This document shows positions 37,619-46,680 of a stretch of DNA of 64,000 bases, in pieces. Location of the stretch: NCBI RefSeq assembly GCF_900141635.1, contig NZ_FSRH01000005.1, forward strand, positions 62,001-126,000, given 5' to 3'. Both the position numbers and the translations under genes were made by a program. The DNA is from Peptoclostridium litorale DSM 5388. Lineage in GTDB: Bacteria > Bacillota > Clostridia > Peptostreptococcales > Peptostreptococcaceae. Position 1 is the first letter of the stretch. Each line of letters starts with the position of its first letter. The notes beneath the pieces are model-generated. The model saw nothing but the letters and a program-made list of their open reading frames with translations, was not told the DNA's origin and ran no database searches.

Positions 37619-37720
37619 GAAATATCGAAAATTTAGCCTGGATTTAAAAAATTATGGAGATATTAAGGCAGCACACTGAAATATGTTTTATCCATTTAAA
37701 ATATCATGGGAGGGATTTCG

Positions 37721-38401
37721 TTGGAAAAAAAATATCTGATGTACATTTCAAAAAGCATACTCTTCAAGGGATTTAAGCCGGAGGAAATAGAAAGGGCGCT
37801 TGGGGCTGTAAATTACAGCATAAGGAATTTTTCAAAGGGAGAAGTCATAGCAATAGAGGGAGACCAGTGCAACCGTATAGGAATAGTTATGGATGGCGAG
37901 ATTGCAGTCCAGAAAGTCTATTTTTCAGGAAAAGTCGTAAACCTTACAAAGCTTTCAAAAGGGGACATATTCGGCGAGGTAGTGGTGTTTTCAAATCACG
38001 GGCAGTATCCGGCGACAATAGTTTCTCAAAAAAAGTCGGCTGTACTCTTCATATCAAGGGGAAACATAATAGGTCTTTGCAGAGAGGATGACAAGTTTCT
38101 ACAAAATTTCATGAATCTGCTTTCAAACAAGATACTAATGCTGAACAAAAAAGTTGAAAACCTGTCACTCAAAACCATAAGGCAAAAAATATGCAGATTC
38201 ATAATAGAAGAATACAAGAGGCAGGAAAAAAAGCGCCTAAAGATTCTAACAACCAGGAATGACATGGCTGAAAGCTTTGGAATACCGAGGCCTTCGCTTT
38301 CGAGAGAGCTTGTCAACATGAGGGAAGAAGGGCTTATCTCATTTGGAAAAGGGTATATGGAAATACTGGATATAGAGGCCATAGAGGAGTTTCTGATGTG
38401 A
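37721..38401 (+). CDS. Crp/Fnr-family transcriptional regulator (HcpR-like candidate)
   Basis: 226 residues: cyclic-nucleotide-binding-type beta-barrel (about 10-125, with GEVIAIEGDQCNRIGIVMDGEIAVQKV and KGDIFGEVVVFS), a long dimer helix (about 130-160) and a C-terminal winged helix with recognition helix IPRPSLSRELVNMREEGLI. There is no N-terminal cysteine cluster, so it is not a classic Fe-S Fnr. TTG 37721 follows GGAGGG; ATG 37706 lacks a site. Being divergent from a ferredoxin-type gene, with a GTAAC-N4-GTTAC site between them, suggests an HcpR-like nitrosative-stress or redox regulator. This assignment is from memory of the HcpR family and not certain. Confidence 0.82.
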   Translation: MEKKYLMYISKSILFKGFKPEEIERALGAVNYSIRNFSKGEVIAIEGDQCNRIGIVMDGEIAVQKVYFSGKVVNLTKLSKGDIFGEVVVFSNHGQYPATIVSQKKSAVLFISRGNIIGLCREDDKFLQNFMNLLSNKILMLNKKVENLSLKTIRQKICRFIIEEYKRQEKKRLKILTTRNDMAESFGIPRPSLSRELVNMREEGLISFGKGYMEILDIEAIEEFLM

Positions 38402-38443
38402 AAATGCCGCTAAAAGAGCAGCCCGGACAACATCAAACAGATT

Positions 38444-38475
38444 AAAACATGCCCATGTTTTTGAAACATCTTTTA
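38444..38475 (+). promoter_or_regulatory. two mutually exclusive hairpins after the Crp/Fnr gene
   Basis: AAAACATG (38444-38451) can pair with CATGTTTT (38454-38461), giving a terminator-like stem ending in T5; ATGTTT in the same arm can instead pair with the following AAACAT. It lies between the regulator and the Lon-like gene. Confidence 0.4.
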
Positions 38476-38506
38476 TAAATGTCAAAATGGGGTAAAAGAT
38501 AACTAA

Positions 38507-38515
38507 TGCTATAAT
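38507..38515 (+). promoter_or_regulatory. extended -10 promoter of the Lon-like protease gene
   Basis: TGC-TATAAT at 38507-38515, 24 bases before the ATG; no clear -35. Confidence 0.5.
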
Positions 38516-38538
38516 TTGTTATAAGTGGGGGTGTTTAA

Positions 38539-40974
38539 ATGGTAGATTTAAAAAAGTGGGAGCTTAATAAAGATGAATTAAAGTACAGTTGCGAGCTGGA
38601 AAAATACGAGTTTGAGACTACGAAGGACCTTGAGCCGCTGAGGGGGATAATAGGACAAAACAGGGCGGCGGAGGCGCTGAGGTTCGGGCTTAAAATGAAA
38701 AAAAACGGATACAATGTATATGTTGCAGGCCTTAGCGGAACAGGAAGAACCAGCTATACAAAATCACTTGTGCAAAAGGTGGCTTCGACCCAAAAGGAAA
38801 AGAACATAAGGGACTGGGTGTATGTATACAATTTCAACTCTGCAGACGAGCCTACGGCGCTGTCTTTCGAGGCTGGAGTGGCAAAGCAGTTTAAAAGGGA
38901 TGTCGAGGTTACAATAGACAAGCTCATGGACGAGGTTCCTAAAATATTTTCATCAAGGGAATATGAAATAAGAAGCGCAGAGATAGTCCAAAGATATGAA
39001 AGGATAAGCAAGAACATACTCATTGAATTGAACGAGTTTGCAAGAACAAAGGGATTTATATTCCAGCAGACGAACCAGGGTCTCTTTAGCATACCGCTTA
39101 AAAGCGACGGCACGCCTATGAGCGACGAAGAATACAAGGATCTTACAGAGGAGGACTATGAAACGATAAGGGCCAAGTCAAGCCAGGTGAACAAGGAGAT
39201 AAACGACTACCTGAACAGGATAAGGGCGCTTGAAGGACAGTTCAGGGAGAGCCTTGAAGAGCTGGACAGAAGAACTGGCGACAGCATAGCGAGCTTTTTC
39301 ATAGAAGTGCTCATAGAAGATTACGGCAAGGATGAAAAGGTGCTTTCGTACCTTAAGGAAGTTAAAAATGACATAATAGAAAACATTCACAAGTTCAAGG
39401 AAAGCAAGACACAGGAGCAGCCGAACCCTCTATTTATGATGCAGCAAAAGGACGACGGAAGATTTTTCATGAGGTACCAGGTGAATCTTTTCATAGACAA
39501 CAGCGGCAGGGAGGATCTGCCTATAGTGAACGAGATAAATCCGACATACTACAACCTCACCGGAATGATAGAGTATAAAAATGAAATGGGGGCTATGACC
39601 ACCAATTTCATGCAGCTCAAGCCCGGGGCGCTGCACAAGGCAAACGGAGGATTTCTTATACTGGATGTAAAGGATGTTTTTTCACATCCTTTTGCATGGG
39701 ATGCGCTAAAACGTGCGTTAAGGACAAATTCAATAACAATGGAGACGCTTAACAAGCAGTATGGATACATAGTGACTTCTACTCTCAAGCCCGATCCTAT
39801 AGATCTAGATCTCAAAGTCATACTGATAGGAGACTACAGGACTTACAGCATACTGTACGCATATGACGAGGAGTTCAGGAAGCAGTTCAGGATAATGGCT
39901 GATTTTGACGTTGAGTTCAAGAGGAATGAAGAAAATGTAATAAAACTAGCAAGGTTCATAAGAAGCCACTGCGAGGAGGTAGGAATAAAGCACTTCGACA
40001 AGGGTGCGGTCGAGAAGGTGGTCGAGTACAGCTCAAGGCTTGCAGACGACAAGAAAAAGCTGAGCGCAAGGTTCAACCAGATTGTTGAAATACTTTACGA
40101 AGCTGATGCATACAGCAATGATGAAAATGAATATGTCACAGCAACGGACGTGGCAAAGGCCATAGAGGGAAAAAGGTACAGAAACAGCAAATACGAGGAA
40201 AAGCTCAACGAACTGTTTGAAGAAGGAACTCTGCTGATAGACATAGAAGGTGAAAAAATAGGCCAGATAAACGGGCTTACGGTTATGGGAAGTGGGGAGT
40301 ACAGCTTTGGAAAGCCTGCCAGAATGACTGCGTCCACATACAAGGGAAAGGCCGGAATAATAAACATAGAAAGGGAGGTAAGGCACAGCGGAAGCATACA
40401 CGACAAGGGTGTGCTCATACTCAGCGGCTATTTGGGCGAAAGATATGGAAAGGAAAAGCCTATATCGCTTGCAACTTCAATCACTTTCGAGCAAACATAT
40501 TCCCATATAGACGGAGACAGCGCATCGAGCACAGAGCTCTATGTTATAATATCAAGCATAGCACAGATTCCAATAAAGCAGTATATAGCTGTAACTGGCT
40601 CAATAAGCCAAAAGGGAGAGATACAGCCTATAGGTGGAGTCAATGAAAAGATAGAGGGCTTCTTTGACGTATGCAAGATAAAGGGGCTTACGGGAAGCCA
40701 CGGCGTAATGATCCCAAAGACAAACGTCAAAAACCTGATGATAAAGGACGAGATAATAGATGCTGTTGAAAATGGTTTATTCCACATATATGCAATAGAG
40801 AATGTGAGCGAGGGTATTGAAATACTTACGGGGCTTACTATGGATGAAATTGACAGCAGGGTAAGGGAAAGGCTTGAAAAGTCTTCTGAAGATGAAGACA
40901 AAAAAGACAAAGGAGATAATGAAGAGAGTAAAGACAATGATAAAAAGGATAAAAACGGCGGCGATAAGAATTAA
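38539..40974 (+). CDS. Lon-like ATP-dependent protease (AAA_32 / LonB-related)
   Basis: 811-residue soluble AAA+ protease. The Walker A is GLSGTGRTS (64-72), with R70 in place of the usual lysine, as I recall for this family. A helical insertion (about 110-330) follows, then the second half of the AAA module and a C-terminal Lon proteolytic domain with the Ser-Lys dyad S661 (GDSASS) and K704 (GGVNEKIEG), 43 residues apart exactly as in E. coli Lon. The last 25 residues are a run of Lys/Asp/Glu (low complexity). It is monocistronic with its own promoter and terminator. Confidence 0.92.
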   Translation: MVDLKKWELNKDELKYSCELEKYEFETTKDLEPLRGIIGQNRAAEALRFGLKMKKNGYNVYVAGLSGTGRTSYTKSLVQKVASTQKEKNIRDWVYVYNFNSADEPTALSFEAGVAKQFKRDVEVTIDKLMDEVPKIFSSREYEIRSAEIVQRYERISKNILIELNEFARTKGFIFQQTNQGLFSIPLKSDGTPMSDEEYKDLTEEDYETIRAKSSQVNKEINDYLNRIRALEGQFRESLEELDRRTGDSIASFFIEVLIEDYGKDEKVLSYLKEVKNDIIENIHKFKESKTQEQPNPLFMMQQKDDGRFFMRYQVNLFIDNSGREDLPIVNEINPTYYNLTGMIEYKNEMGAMTTNFMQLKPGALHKANGGFLILDVKDVFSHPFAWDALKRALRTNSITMETLNKQYGYIVTSTLKPDPIDLDLKVILIGDYRTYSILYAYDEEFRKQFRIMADFDVEFKRNEENVIKLARFIRSHCEEVGIKHFDKGAVEKVVEYSSRLADDKKKLSARFNQIVEILYEADAYSNDENEYVTATDVAKAIEGKRYRNSKYEEKLNELFEEGTLLIDIEGEKIGQINGLTVMGSGEYSFGKPARMTASTYKGKAGIINIEREVRHSGSIHDKGVLILSGYLGERYGKEKPISLATSITFEQTYSHIDGDSASSTELYVIISSIAQIPIKQYIAVTGSISQKGEIQPIGGVNEKIEGFFDVCKIKGLTGSHGVMIPKTNVKNLMIKDEIIDAVENGLFHIYAIENVSEGIEILTGLTMDEIDSRVRERLEKSSEDEDKKDKGDNEESKDNDKKDKNGGDKN

Positions 40975-41012
40975 CAAAAGACTCCAAAAGATTGTGAGAT
41001 ATAGCATATGTG

Positions 41013-41044
41013 AAAAAGACATCCGCTAAGCGGATGTCTTTTTT
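41013..41044. terminator. bidirectional terminator
   Basis: AAAAAGACATCCGC (41013-41026) pairs with GCGGATGTCTTTTT (41030-41043) around TAA. A-run and T-run on the two sides let it end both the Lon-like gene and the convergent usp gene. Confidence 0.93.
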
Positions 41045-41050
41045 GCTGAA

Positions 41051-41500
41051 TTATCGGATTATCAGAACCGGTACGTTTGAATAATGGACAACCTTGTCTG
41101 TGGTGCTTCCGAGGGTGAACCTCTTGGCGGCGCCCATGCCATGAGTGCACATCACTATCATGTCAAAGTACTCAAGCCTGCTCACGTCGAGTATGACTTC
41201 GGCAGGATGTCCAAAACCTATCAATACGTTCACCTCTATATTGTTGCTCTTGAAAAACGTAACAGCCTTGCGAATAGACTCCAGGTATATCTTGCCATGA
41301 GTGCGATTTTGTATGCTTGTGTCTTTGTAGGAACATGAATCCAAACTCATATAAGATGTTTCGACGGTGCCTGGAAGATAGCCCTTTTGGACATTCAGTA
41401 TATAGATTTCGCATCTGCCGAGAGTCTGAATATGTTCGATAACATATTCGAAGGCCTTGAAGCAGTAGTCCGATCCGTCATATGGAAGTAGGATTTTCAA
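41051..41500 (-). CDS. universal stress protein, UspA family
   Basis: 149 residues, single Usp domain starting MKILLPYDGSDYCFKAFEYV. The C-terminal nucleotide-binding motif THGMGAAKRFTLGSTTDKVV has the G-x2-G-x9-G-S pattern of ATP-binding members (here with spacing GMG...LGST). The central insertion (about 45-70) is not well conserved. It is convergent to the Lon-like gene and upstream of the folate enzyme gene on the same strand, with a 73-base gap. Confidence 0.9.
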   Translation of the reverse strand: MKILLPYDGSDYCFKAFEYVIEHIQTLGRCEIYILNVQKGYLPGTVETSYMSLDSCSYKDTSIQNRTHGKIYLESIRKAVTFFKSNNIEVNVLIGFGHPAEVILDVSRLEYFDMIVMCTHGMGAAKRFTLGSTTDKVVHYSNVPVLIIR

Positions 41501-41573
41501 AATACCACCCCTTTCTATGGGTTATATATAATTTATACCAAAATGAAAAAGGGTTAACCGGATAGCATGCATA

Positions 41574-42158
41574 TTATATGGAGCGATTACTTATTATCCT
41601 ATTTTCAGTCACTATATAATCCAGTATAATGTCGTGATCATCGCAAGGTATGAAGTCATATACCTGGAGTTCAAATGCAACGCCTATTGTAACGAGGCTG
41701 TTGTTTTGTATGGAATGGATGAACCTGTCATAAAAACCGGCGCCATATCCCATTCTGCATCCATTTTCGCCAAAAGCCACCCCGGGCACTATCACGATAT
41801 CTATAGAATCCTTGTCGAATGGTCTTGTGAACTCTTTTTTTGGTTCTTTTACCCCGTAGGTGGAAACGGCAAGTTCGGCATCAGGGTCTTTTAATAGCGA
41901 GGGTATGAGTTTTCTGCCTTTTATTACGGATATGGGAACTATTGCATTTTTACCGGAGTCTATTATGTGGCGGATGAGCCTGTCTGTCTTGACTTCGTTT
42001 TTAAAATCAACATAAAGCATTATGTTTTGTGCTTTTTTGAACTCATTCATTGAGACCAATGCGTTAAAAATTGAATCTGATTTTTTGCATACTGCCCTGT
42101 CAGGCATATTGCTTCTTTCGGACAGGGCATTTTTTCTAAAGCTTGATTTATCAATCAT
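41574..42158 (-). CDS. 5-formyltetrahydrofolate cyclo-ligase
   Basis: ATP-dependent conversion of 5-formyl-THF to 5,10-methenyl-THF. 194 residues with the N-terminal KSSFRKNALSER (substrate-binding RK), the IVPGVAFGENGCRMGYGAGFYDRFI motif that carries the catalytic tyrosine and ATP loop, and VAFELQVYDFIPCDDHD. The start is placed at 42158, which has GGGAGG 6 bases upstream on the minus strand; the ORF is open further to 42236 without a site or homology. Confidence 0.93.
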   Translation of the reverse strand: MIDKSSFRKNALSERSNMPDRAVCKKSDSIFNALVSMNEFKKAQNIMLYVDFKNEVKTDRLIRHIIDSGKNAIVPISVIKGRKLIPSLLKDPDAELAVSTYGVKEPKKEFTRPFDKDSIDIVIVPGVAFGENGCRMGYGAGFYDRFIHSIQNNSLVTIGVAFELQVYDFIPCDDHDIILDYIVTENRIISNRSI

Positions 42159-42371
42159 AAGTAGCCTCCCATATTCATAGTTATTCATAGTGATTGAAGA
42201 CATGCACAGTTTATTGGTATAATATAGTTGGTGCACGGATAAAAAATTTTAAAAGTTTATAGTAATTTAATATTAATGGTGTAAAATAGGTTTAGCGCAA
42301 TGAATAAATGTATTTCAGTATAGGATAATATAGTTGATGTAAAAATGCAATATTTACGGGAGTGATATTGA

Positions 42372-43058
42372 TTGATAAAATTTAGAAACGTTGTTAAGGA
42401 ATACAAGAACGGGAAGCAGGCCCTTTCAGGAGTTACAATAGACATAAAAAAGGGCGATTTCGCATTTCTTGTAGGGTCTTCAGGGGCAGGAAAGTCTACA
42501 TTTATAAAGCTCCTTTTAAAAGAGCAGGAGGCAAGCTCAGGAAGCATTCTGATTGACGGTCAGGACATAACCAGAATTTCAAAACGAAAAACACCCCTTC
42601 TGAGAAGGAATATGGGTGTGGTATTTCAGGACTTCAGGCTTCTACAGGACAAAACTGTATATGAGAATGTAGCTTTTGCAATGGAAATAACCGGCCACAA
42701 GAGCAAGGACATCAGAAGAAAGGTGCCTTTCATACTGGGAATGGTGGGTCTTAGCGCAAAGGCCAAGTCGTATCCGGGAGAACTCTCGGGCGGGGAGCAG
42801 CAGAGGGTGAGTATTGCCCGGGCAATAATAAACAAGCCGTCACTGCTCATAGCAGACGAGCCTACTGGAAACCTGGACCCTAAAAACGCATGGGATATAA
42901 TGAGGCTGTTAAAGGACATAAATAGAAGAGGCACTACTGTTCTTGTAGCTACACATGCCCAAGAACTTGTTGACGAGATGAAGCAAAGGGTAATACAGCT
43001 TGACGACGGAGTGGTTGTCAGGGATGAGGAAAGGGGTAGTTACAAGAATGCTAGGTAG
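42372..43058 (+). CDS. ftsE: cell division ATP-binding protein FtsE
   Basis: 228-residue ABC ATPase of the FtsEX complex that activates peptidoglycan hydrolases at division. P-loop GSSGAGKS at 35-42, signature LSGGEQQRVSIARAI, Walker B LLIADEPTGNLD, and FQDFRLL as expected for FtsE. It starts at TTG 42372 behind GGGAGTGA. It overlaps ftsX by 11 bases, and an M23 hydrolase gene follows, giving the standard FtsEX-hydrolase unit. Confidence 0.96.
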   Translation: MIKFRNVVKEYKNGKQALSGVTIDIKKGDFAFLVGSSGAGKSTFIKLLLKEQEASSGSILIDGQDITRISKRKTPLLRRNMGVVFQDFRLLQDKTVYENVAFAMEITGHKSKDIRRKVPFILGMVGLSAKAKSYPGELSGGEQQRVSIARAIINKPSLLIADEPTGNLDPKNAWDIMRLLKDINRRGTTVLVATHAQELVDEMKQRVIQLDDGVVVRDEERGSYKNAR

Positions 43059-43938
43059 CGTTTTTTATAACTTAAAAGAAGGATCAAAGGGCGTTTGGAG
43101 AAACAGGCCCATGGCACTTGCATCGGTAAGTTCAGTGGGGGCGTCTCTTTTCATACTGGGCATAATAATAGTGCTTGTGCTCAACATAAACAATTTTACG
43201 CTTGTAATGCAGAGCAAGTTTGACAAGATACAGATGTTTCTTGAAGACGACTTGGGCTCTGAAGAGATATACAACATGAAAAAAGAGATCGAAAAAATGG
43301 AAGGCGTAAAGGAGGCTCAGTTCGAGTCTAAAAAAGACGCGTTTGAAAAATTCAAGGTCAGATGGGGCGATGATGCATATCTGCTTGAAGGTCTTGAAAG
43401 CTCGCTTCAAAACTCATTCATAGTCCATCTGGACAGCCTTGAGTCTGCGGACGGCGTGTACGCGAAGATCAAGGACATGGGCGGAGTGGAAGATGTAAAA
43501 TACTACAAGGACGTAATAGAAAAGATGATAAGGATATCAAACTGGATAAGGACACTAGGGCTGACGCTCATAGTTCTTCTTTCGTCTGTATCCCTGTTTG
43601 TAATATCTAACACCATAAAAATAGCGCTCTATGCAAGACGGAAAGAGATAAACATAATGAAGTATGTCGGGGCGACAAACTGGTTCATAAGGGGCCCTTT
43701 CCTTGTGGAGGGAGTAATACTTGGAGCTTTTGGATCGGTGATATCGCTCGGGCTAATAAGCTTTTCGTACAATTACGTCTACAACAAGATTACAAGTGAC
43801 AGCTACTGGGCCATGGTAAGCAACATGCTTTCGCTGGACGAGATATTCAAAAGTCTTCTCATAATATTTCTGGTGATGGGCATAGGGATAGGAATGCTCG
43901 GGAGCTTGATATCGCTTAGAAAACATCTTGAAGTATAG
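43048..43938 (+). CDS. ftsX: cell division protein FtsX
   Basis: 296 residues, four membrane segments (about 23-45, 170-195, 220-245, 265-290) with an extracellular loop (about 50-165) between the first two that contacts the hydrolase. The start at ATG 43048 gives MLGSVFYNLKEGSKGVWRNR, the usual FtsX N-terminus; AAGGGG (43031-43036) lies 11 bases upstream. It forms a type VII ABC transporter with FtsE that does mechanical signalling rather than transport. Confidence 0.95.
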   Translation: MLGSVFYNLKEGSKGVWRNRPMALASVSSVGASLFILGIIIVLVLNINNFTLVMQSKFDKIQMFLEDDLGSEEIYNMKKEIEKMEGVKEAQFESKKDAFEKFKVRWGDDAYLLEGLESSLQNSFIVHLDSLESADGVYAKIKDMGGVEDVKYYKDVIEKMIRISNWIRTLGLTLIVLLSSVSLFVISNTIKIALYARRKEINIMKYVGATNWFIRGPFLVEGVILGAFGSVISLGLISFSYNYVYNKITSDSYWAMVSNMLSLDEIFKSLLIIFLVMGIGIGMLGSLISLRKHLEV

Positions 43939-43950
43939 GAGGGGTAGAAC

Positions 43951-45078
43951 TTGAAAAAGAGCAAATGGATAGCCATAATAGTGTGCATTGCGCTGGCCAT
44001 GTCGAGCATAGCTTCATTTGCGGTTTCTGTCAATGACTACAAGAAAAAGCTGGACAATGTAAAAAAGGACAAGAGCAAGGCCCAGCAGGAGCTCAAACAG
44101 AACAAGCAGGAGCAAAAGAATGTTGTAGACAAGATAGAGGATCTTGAGGAAGAAATAAGGCAAAAGGAAACCGAGATAAATGACCTCTTTTCAAAGATAA
44201 CCCAGACAAAGGGTGACATAGATGTAAAAAGACAGGAGATAGAAAAGCTCAAGGCACTTATAGAAAAGCAGAAAAAGCTGCTTGAAAAGAGGCTGAGGGT
44301 AATGTACAAGACCTCGAATGTAGAATACATGGAAATACTACTTAGTTCAAATGACATATCAGAGCTTATGACAAACCTTGAGATGATAAAAAACATAGTG
44401 GCATACGACAAGGAGCTGATAGGAAACCTCAAAAACGACAGGGAAAAGGTGGAAAGGGCAAAAGAGGATCTTGAAGACAAGGAAAGGCAGCTTGTAGCAT
44501 TCCAGCAGAAGGCGGAGGCTAAAAAGACCCAGCTTGCGGTGTCGAAGGGGCAGCAGGAGATATACAAAAAAGAACTTGTGGAGAACGCCAAGGAGATTGA
44601 AGCTCAAATAGACGGGTTCAACAAGTATGCAAACCAGCTTCAGTCGGAGATAGCAAAGCTCCAGTCAAAGGGAACCACATACGGCGGAGGGATCATGGCT
44701 TGGCCGGCACCTGGGAACAGCAGAATCACTTCTCCATATGGAAACAGATACCACCCCATACTAAAAAGGAATAAATTCCACTCGGGCATAGACATAGCTG
44801 CGGGTACGGGAAGCTCCATAGTTGCGGCAAATGATGGAACCGTTATATCTGCAGGGTGGAACGGGGGCTACGGAAATCTTGTATCAATTGACCACGGGGG
44901 CGGAATAGTCACTGTGTACGCCCACAATTCGAAGCTTCTGGTAAGCCGGGGAGACAAGGTCAAAAGGGGACAGGTCATAGCCAAGGCCGGCTCCACGGGA
45001 ATGTCGACGGGACCTCACCTTCACTTCGAGGTCAGGAAAAATGGAAGCACTACAAACCCTGTAAGCTGGGTGAAGTAA
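43951..45078 (+). CDS. coiled-coil M23 peptidase / murein hydrolase (EnvC-like)
   Basis: 375 residues: signal peptide (about 1-24), a long coiled coil (about 28-245, highly charged) and a C-terminal LytM/M23 domain (about 260-375). Zinc ligands are all present: H and D in FHSGIDIAAG and the HLH of GPHLHFEV, so it should be an active endopeptidase, unlike E. coli EnvC which only activates amidases. TTG 43951 follows AGGAGGGG (43937-43944). Next to ftsEX it is the likely target of FtsEX control, like PcsB or CwlO in other Firmicutes. Confidence 0.93.
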   Translation: MKKSKWIAIIVCIALAMSSIASFAVSVNDYKKKLDNVKKDKSKAQQELKQNKQEQKNVVDKIEDLEEEIRQKETEINDLFSKITQTKGDIDVKRQEIEKLKALIEKQKKLLEKRLRVMYKTSNVEYMEILLSSNDISELMTNLEMIKNIVAYDKELIGNLKNDREKVERAKEDLEDKERQLVAFQQKAEAKKTQLAVSKGQQEIYKKELVENAKEIEAQIDGFNKYANQLQSEIAKLQSKGTTYGGGIMAWPAPGNSRITSPYGNRYHPILKRNKFHSGIDIAAGTGSSIVAANDGTVISAGWNGGYGNLVSIDHGGGIVTVYAHNSKLLVSRGDKVKRGQVIAKAGSTGMSTGPHLHFEVRKNGSTTNPVSWVK

Positions 45079-45118
45079 CAGGCTTATTGTGAAAAGGCAA
45101 TTTTGAAGGGAGAAATTG

Positions 45119-46276
45119 ATGATATCAAATAAAAAAGCGGCATTAGGTGCGGTAGTGGTTGCGGTAATAGCATCCCTTTTTACGCTCAATGCGGGCATTA
45201 TGATGGGAAAGGTTGCAATAGTGCCTGTAGACAAATATGGTCAGTATAAAAAATTTGAAAAGCTGCTGGCGTTAAAGCAGGAGATAGAAGGGAATTTTTA
45301 TCAGGAGTCAGATGAAGACAAGCTCATTGAAGGGGCCATAAATGGAATGTTTGAAGGCCTGGAGGACCCATATTCAGACTATATGACGGAGTCTGAGTTC
45401 AACGAACTCATTGAATACACAAAGGGTAGCTTTGGAGGAATAGGCGTATATGTGGCTCCGGGGGAAGACGGGCTTATAACCGTGGTATCGCCAATAGAGG
45501 ATACGCCGGGAGACAGAGCCGGAATAAAGGCGGGAGACAAGATAGTAGGAGTGAACGGGGAGTCATTCACAGCCAAGGAGCTTGACAAGGCGGTTGGAAA
45601 GATGAGAGGCGAACCGGGAACTGCTGTCACGCTCACAATATTCAGGGAAGGCATGGCTGAGCCTTTCGATATCGACATAGTAAGAGAGGAAATAAGAGTC
45701 AAGACGGTAAAGTCAGAGGTCAAAGACGGCGACATCGGCTACATCAGAATAACCACATTTGACGAGAAGACTGCGGGAGAATTCAAGGCGAACCTTGAGG
45801 ATTTGAAAGACAAGGGCATAAAAGGCCTTGTAATAGACCTTAGGGGAAATCCAGGAGGGCTTTTGGACCAGTGCCATGAAATTGCTGATGAAATACTCGG
45901 AAAAGGCACCGTTGTATACACGAGGGACAGAAGTGGAGAAGAGGAATACCTGAGGTCAGACGAGGAAAGAAAGCTTTCAATGCCTATGGCGGTGCTTGTA
46001 AACGGCGGGTCTGCATCTGCATCTGAGATACTAAGCGGGGCCATAAGGGACAACAAGGCAGGTGTGCTCATAGGCGAGACCACATTTGGAAAAGGGCTTG
46101 TCCAAAGGGTTTACCCTCTAAAGGACGGCACAGGGTACAAGTTGACAACCGCCCAGTATTTCACGCCTTCCGGGGAATATATAAACAAGAAGGGCATAAA
46201 GCCCGACATAGAGGTTGAGGACGAGCAGGAGCAGCTTGACAAGGCGCTTGAGTATGTAAAAGGCAAGATCAAATAA
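45119..46276 (+). CDS. ctpA: C-terminal processing peptidase, S41 family
   Basis: 385 residues: N-terminal signal anchor (about 9-28), a PDZ domain (about 95-180, with GSFGGIGVYV and GDKIVGVNG) and the S41 protease core. The catalytic residues line up with E. coli Tsp: S300 in NGGSASASEI, K325 in TTFGKGLVQ and D311, spaced 25 and 11 residues. It cleaves extracytoplasmic proteins near their C-terminus. It closes the ftsEX-M23 unit and may regulate the hydrolase level. ATG 45119 follows AAGGGAG (45106-45112). Confidence 0.94.
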   Translation: MISNKKAALGAVVVAVIASLFTLNAGIMMGKVAIVPVDKYGQYKKFEKLLALKQEIEGNFYQESDEDKLIEGAINGMFEGLEDPYSDYMTESEFNELIEYTKGSFGGIGVYVAPGEDGLITVVSPIEDTPGDRAGIKAGDKIVGVNGESFTAKELDKAVGKMRGEPGTAVTLTIFREGMAEPFDIDIVREEIRVKTVKSEVKDGDIGYIRITTFDEKTAGEFKANLEDLKDKGIKGLVIDLRGNPGGLLDQCHEIADEILGKGTVVYTRDRSGEEEYLRSDEERKLSMPMAVLVNGGSASASEILSGAIRDNKAGVLIGETTFGKGLVQRVYPLKDGTGYKLTTAQYFTPSGEYINKKGIKPDIEVEDEQEQLDKALEYVKGKIK

Positions 46277-46343
46277 GGCTAAGGGATAAAAGTTGTGAAA
46301 TACAAATAAAGGCCTGTATAAGGATAATAAATAATTGAAATGG

Positions 46344-46375
46344 AAAAGAGAGTCTTTGATGGACTCTCTTTTTTA
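46344..46375 (+). terminator. terminator after ctpA
   Basis: AAAGAGAGTC pairs with GACTCTCTTT, TTTGATG loop, T6 tail. Confidence 0.9.
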
Positions 46376-46425
46376 TTGGAGTGAAGTATATTCAGGGTTA
46401 ATGTGGTTTATGCATTATTGCCCGT

Positions 46426-46623
46426 AGGCCTCTGGGGGATAAACCTGCCGTAAGTCTTGCGTTTTGAGATTTCTATAATCTCATTCAGCTGGCAGCCGGG
46501 AAAGGTTTGAAACTCGCTTCGCTCAGGCAGTCAAACTTTCCAGCGGCTCCGGCGCTGAATTTCGATTAGAAATCTTGCAAAACTCCATAAAAACGGCCGG
46601 GCCATCGCACGCAGAGGCTTTTT
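46426..46623. repeat. large nested inverted-repeat element
   Basis: Arms pair in strict nested order: AGGCCTCTG/CAGAGGCTT (46426-46434 with 46612-46620), GCCGT/ACGGC (46447 with 46593), GTTTTG/CAAAAC (46461 with 46578), GATTTCT/AGAAATC (46468 with 46568), ATTCAGC/GCTGAAT (46483 with 46554), GCC/GGC or GCCGG/CCGGC (46495 with 46549), and GGAAA-GTTTGA/TCAAAC-TTTCC (46499-46510 with 46531-46541, one bulged G). The apical loop is 46511-46530. The outer 3' arm runs into T5. It is GC-richer than its surroundings and has no ORF. Best guesses are a dispersed MITE/REP-like repeat or a structured RNA. Confidence 0.75.
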
Positions 46624-46680
46624 GAATGGGTTACCAAAGGGAATATAAAAGATACATTATATACGAATATAGAGAACTGC

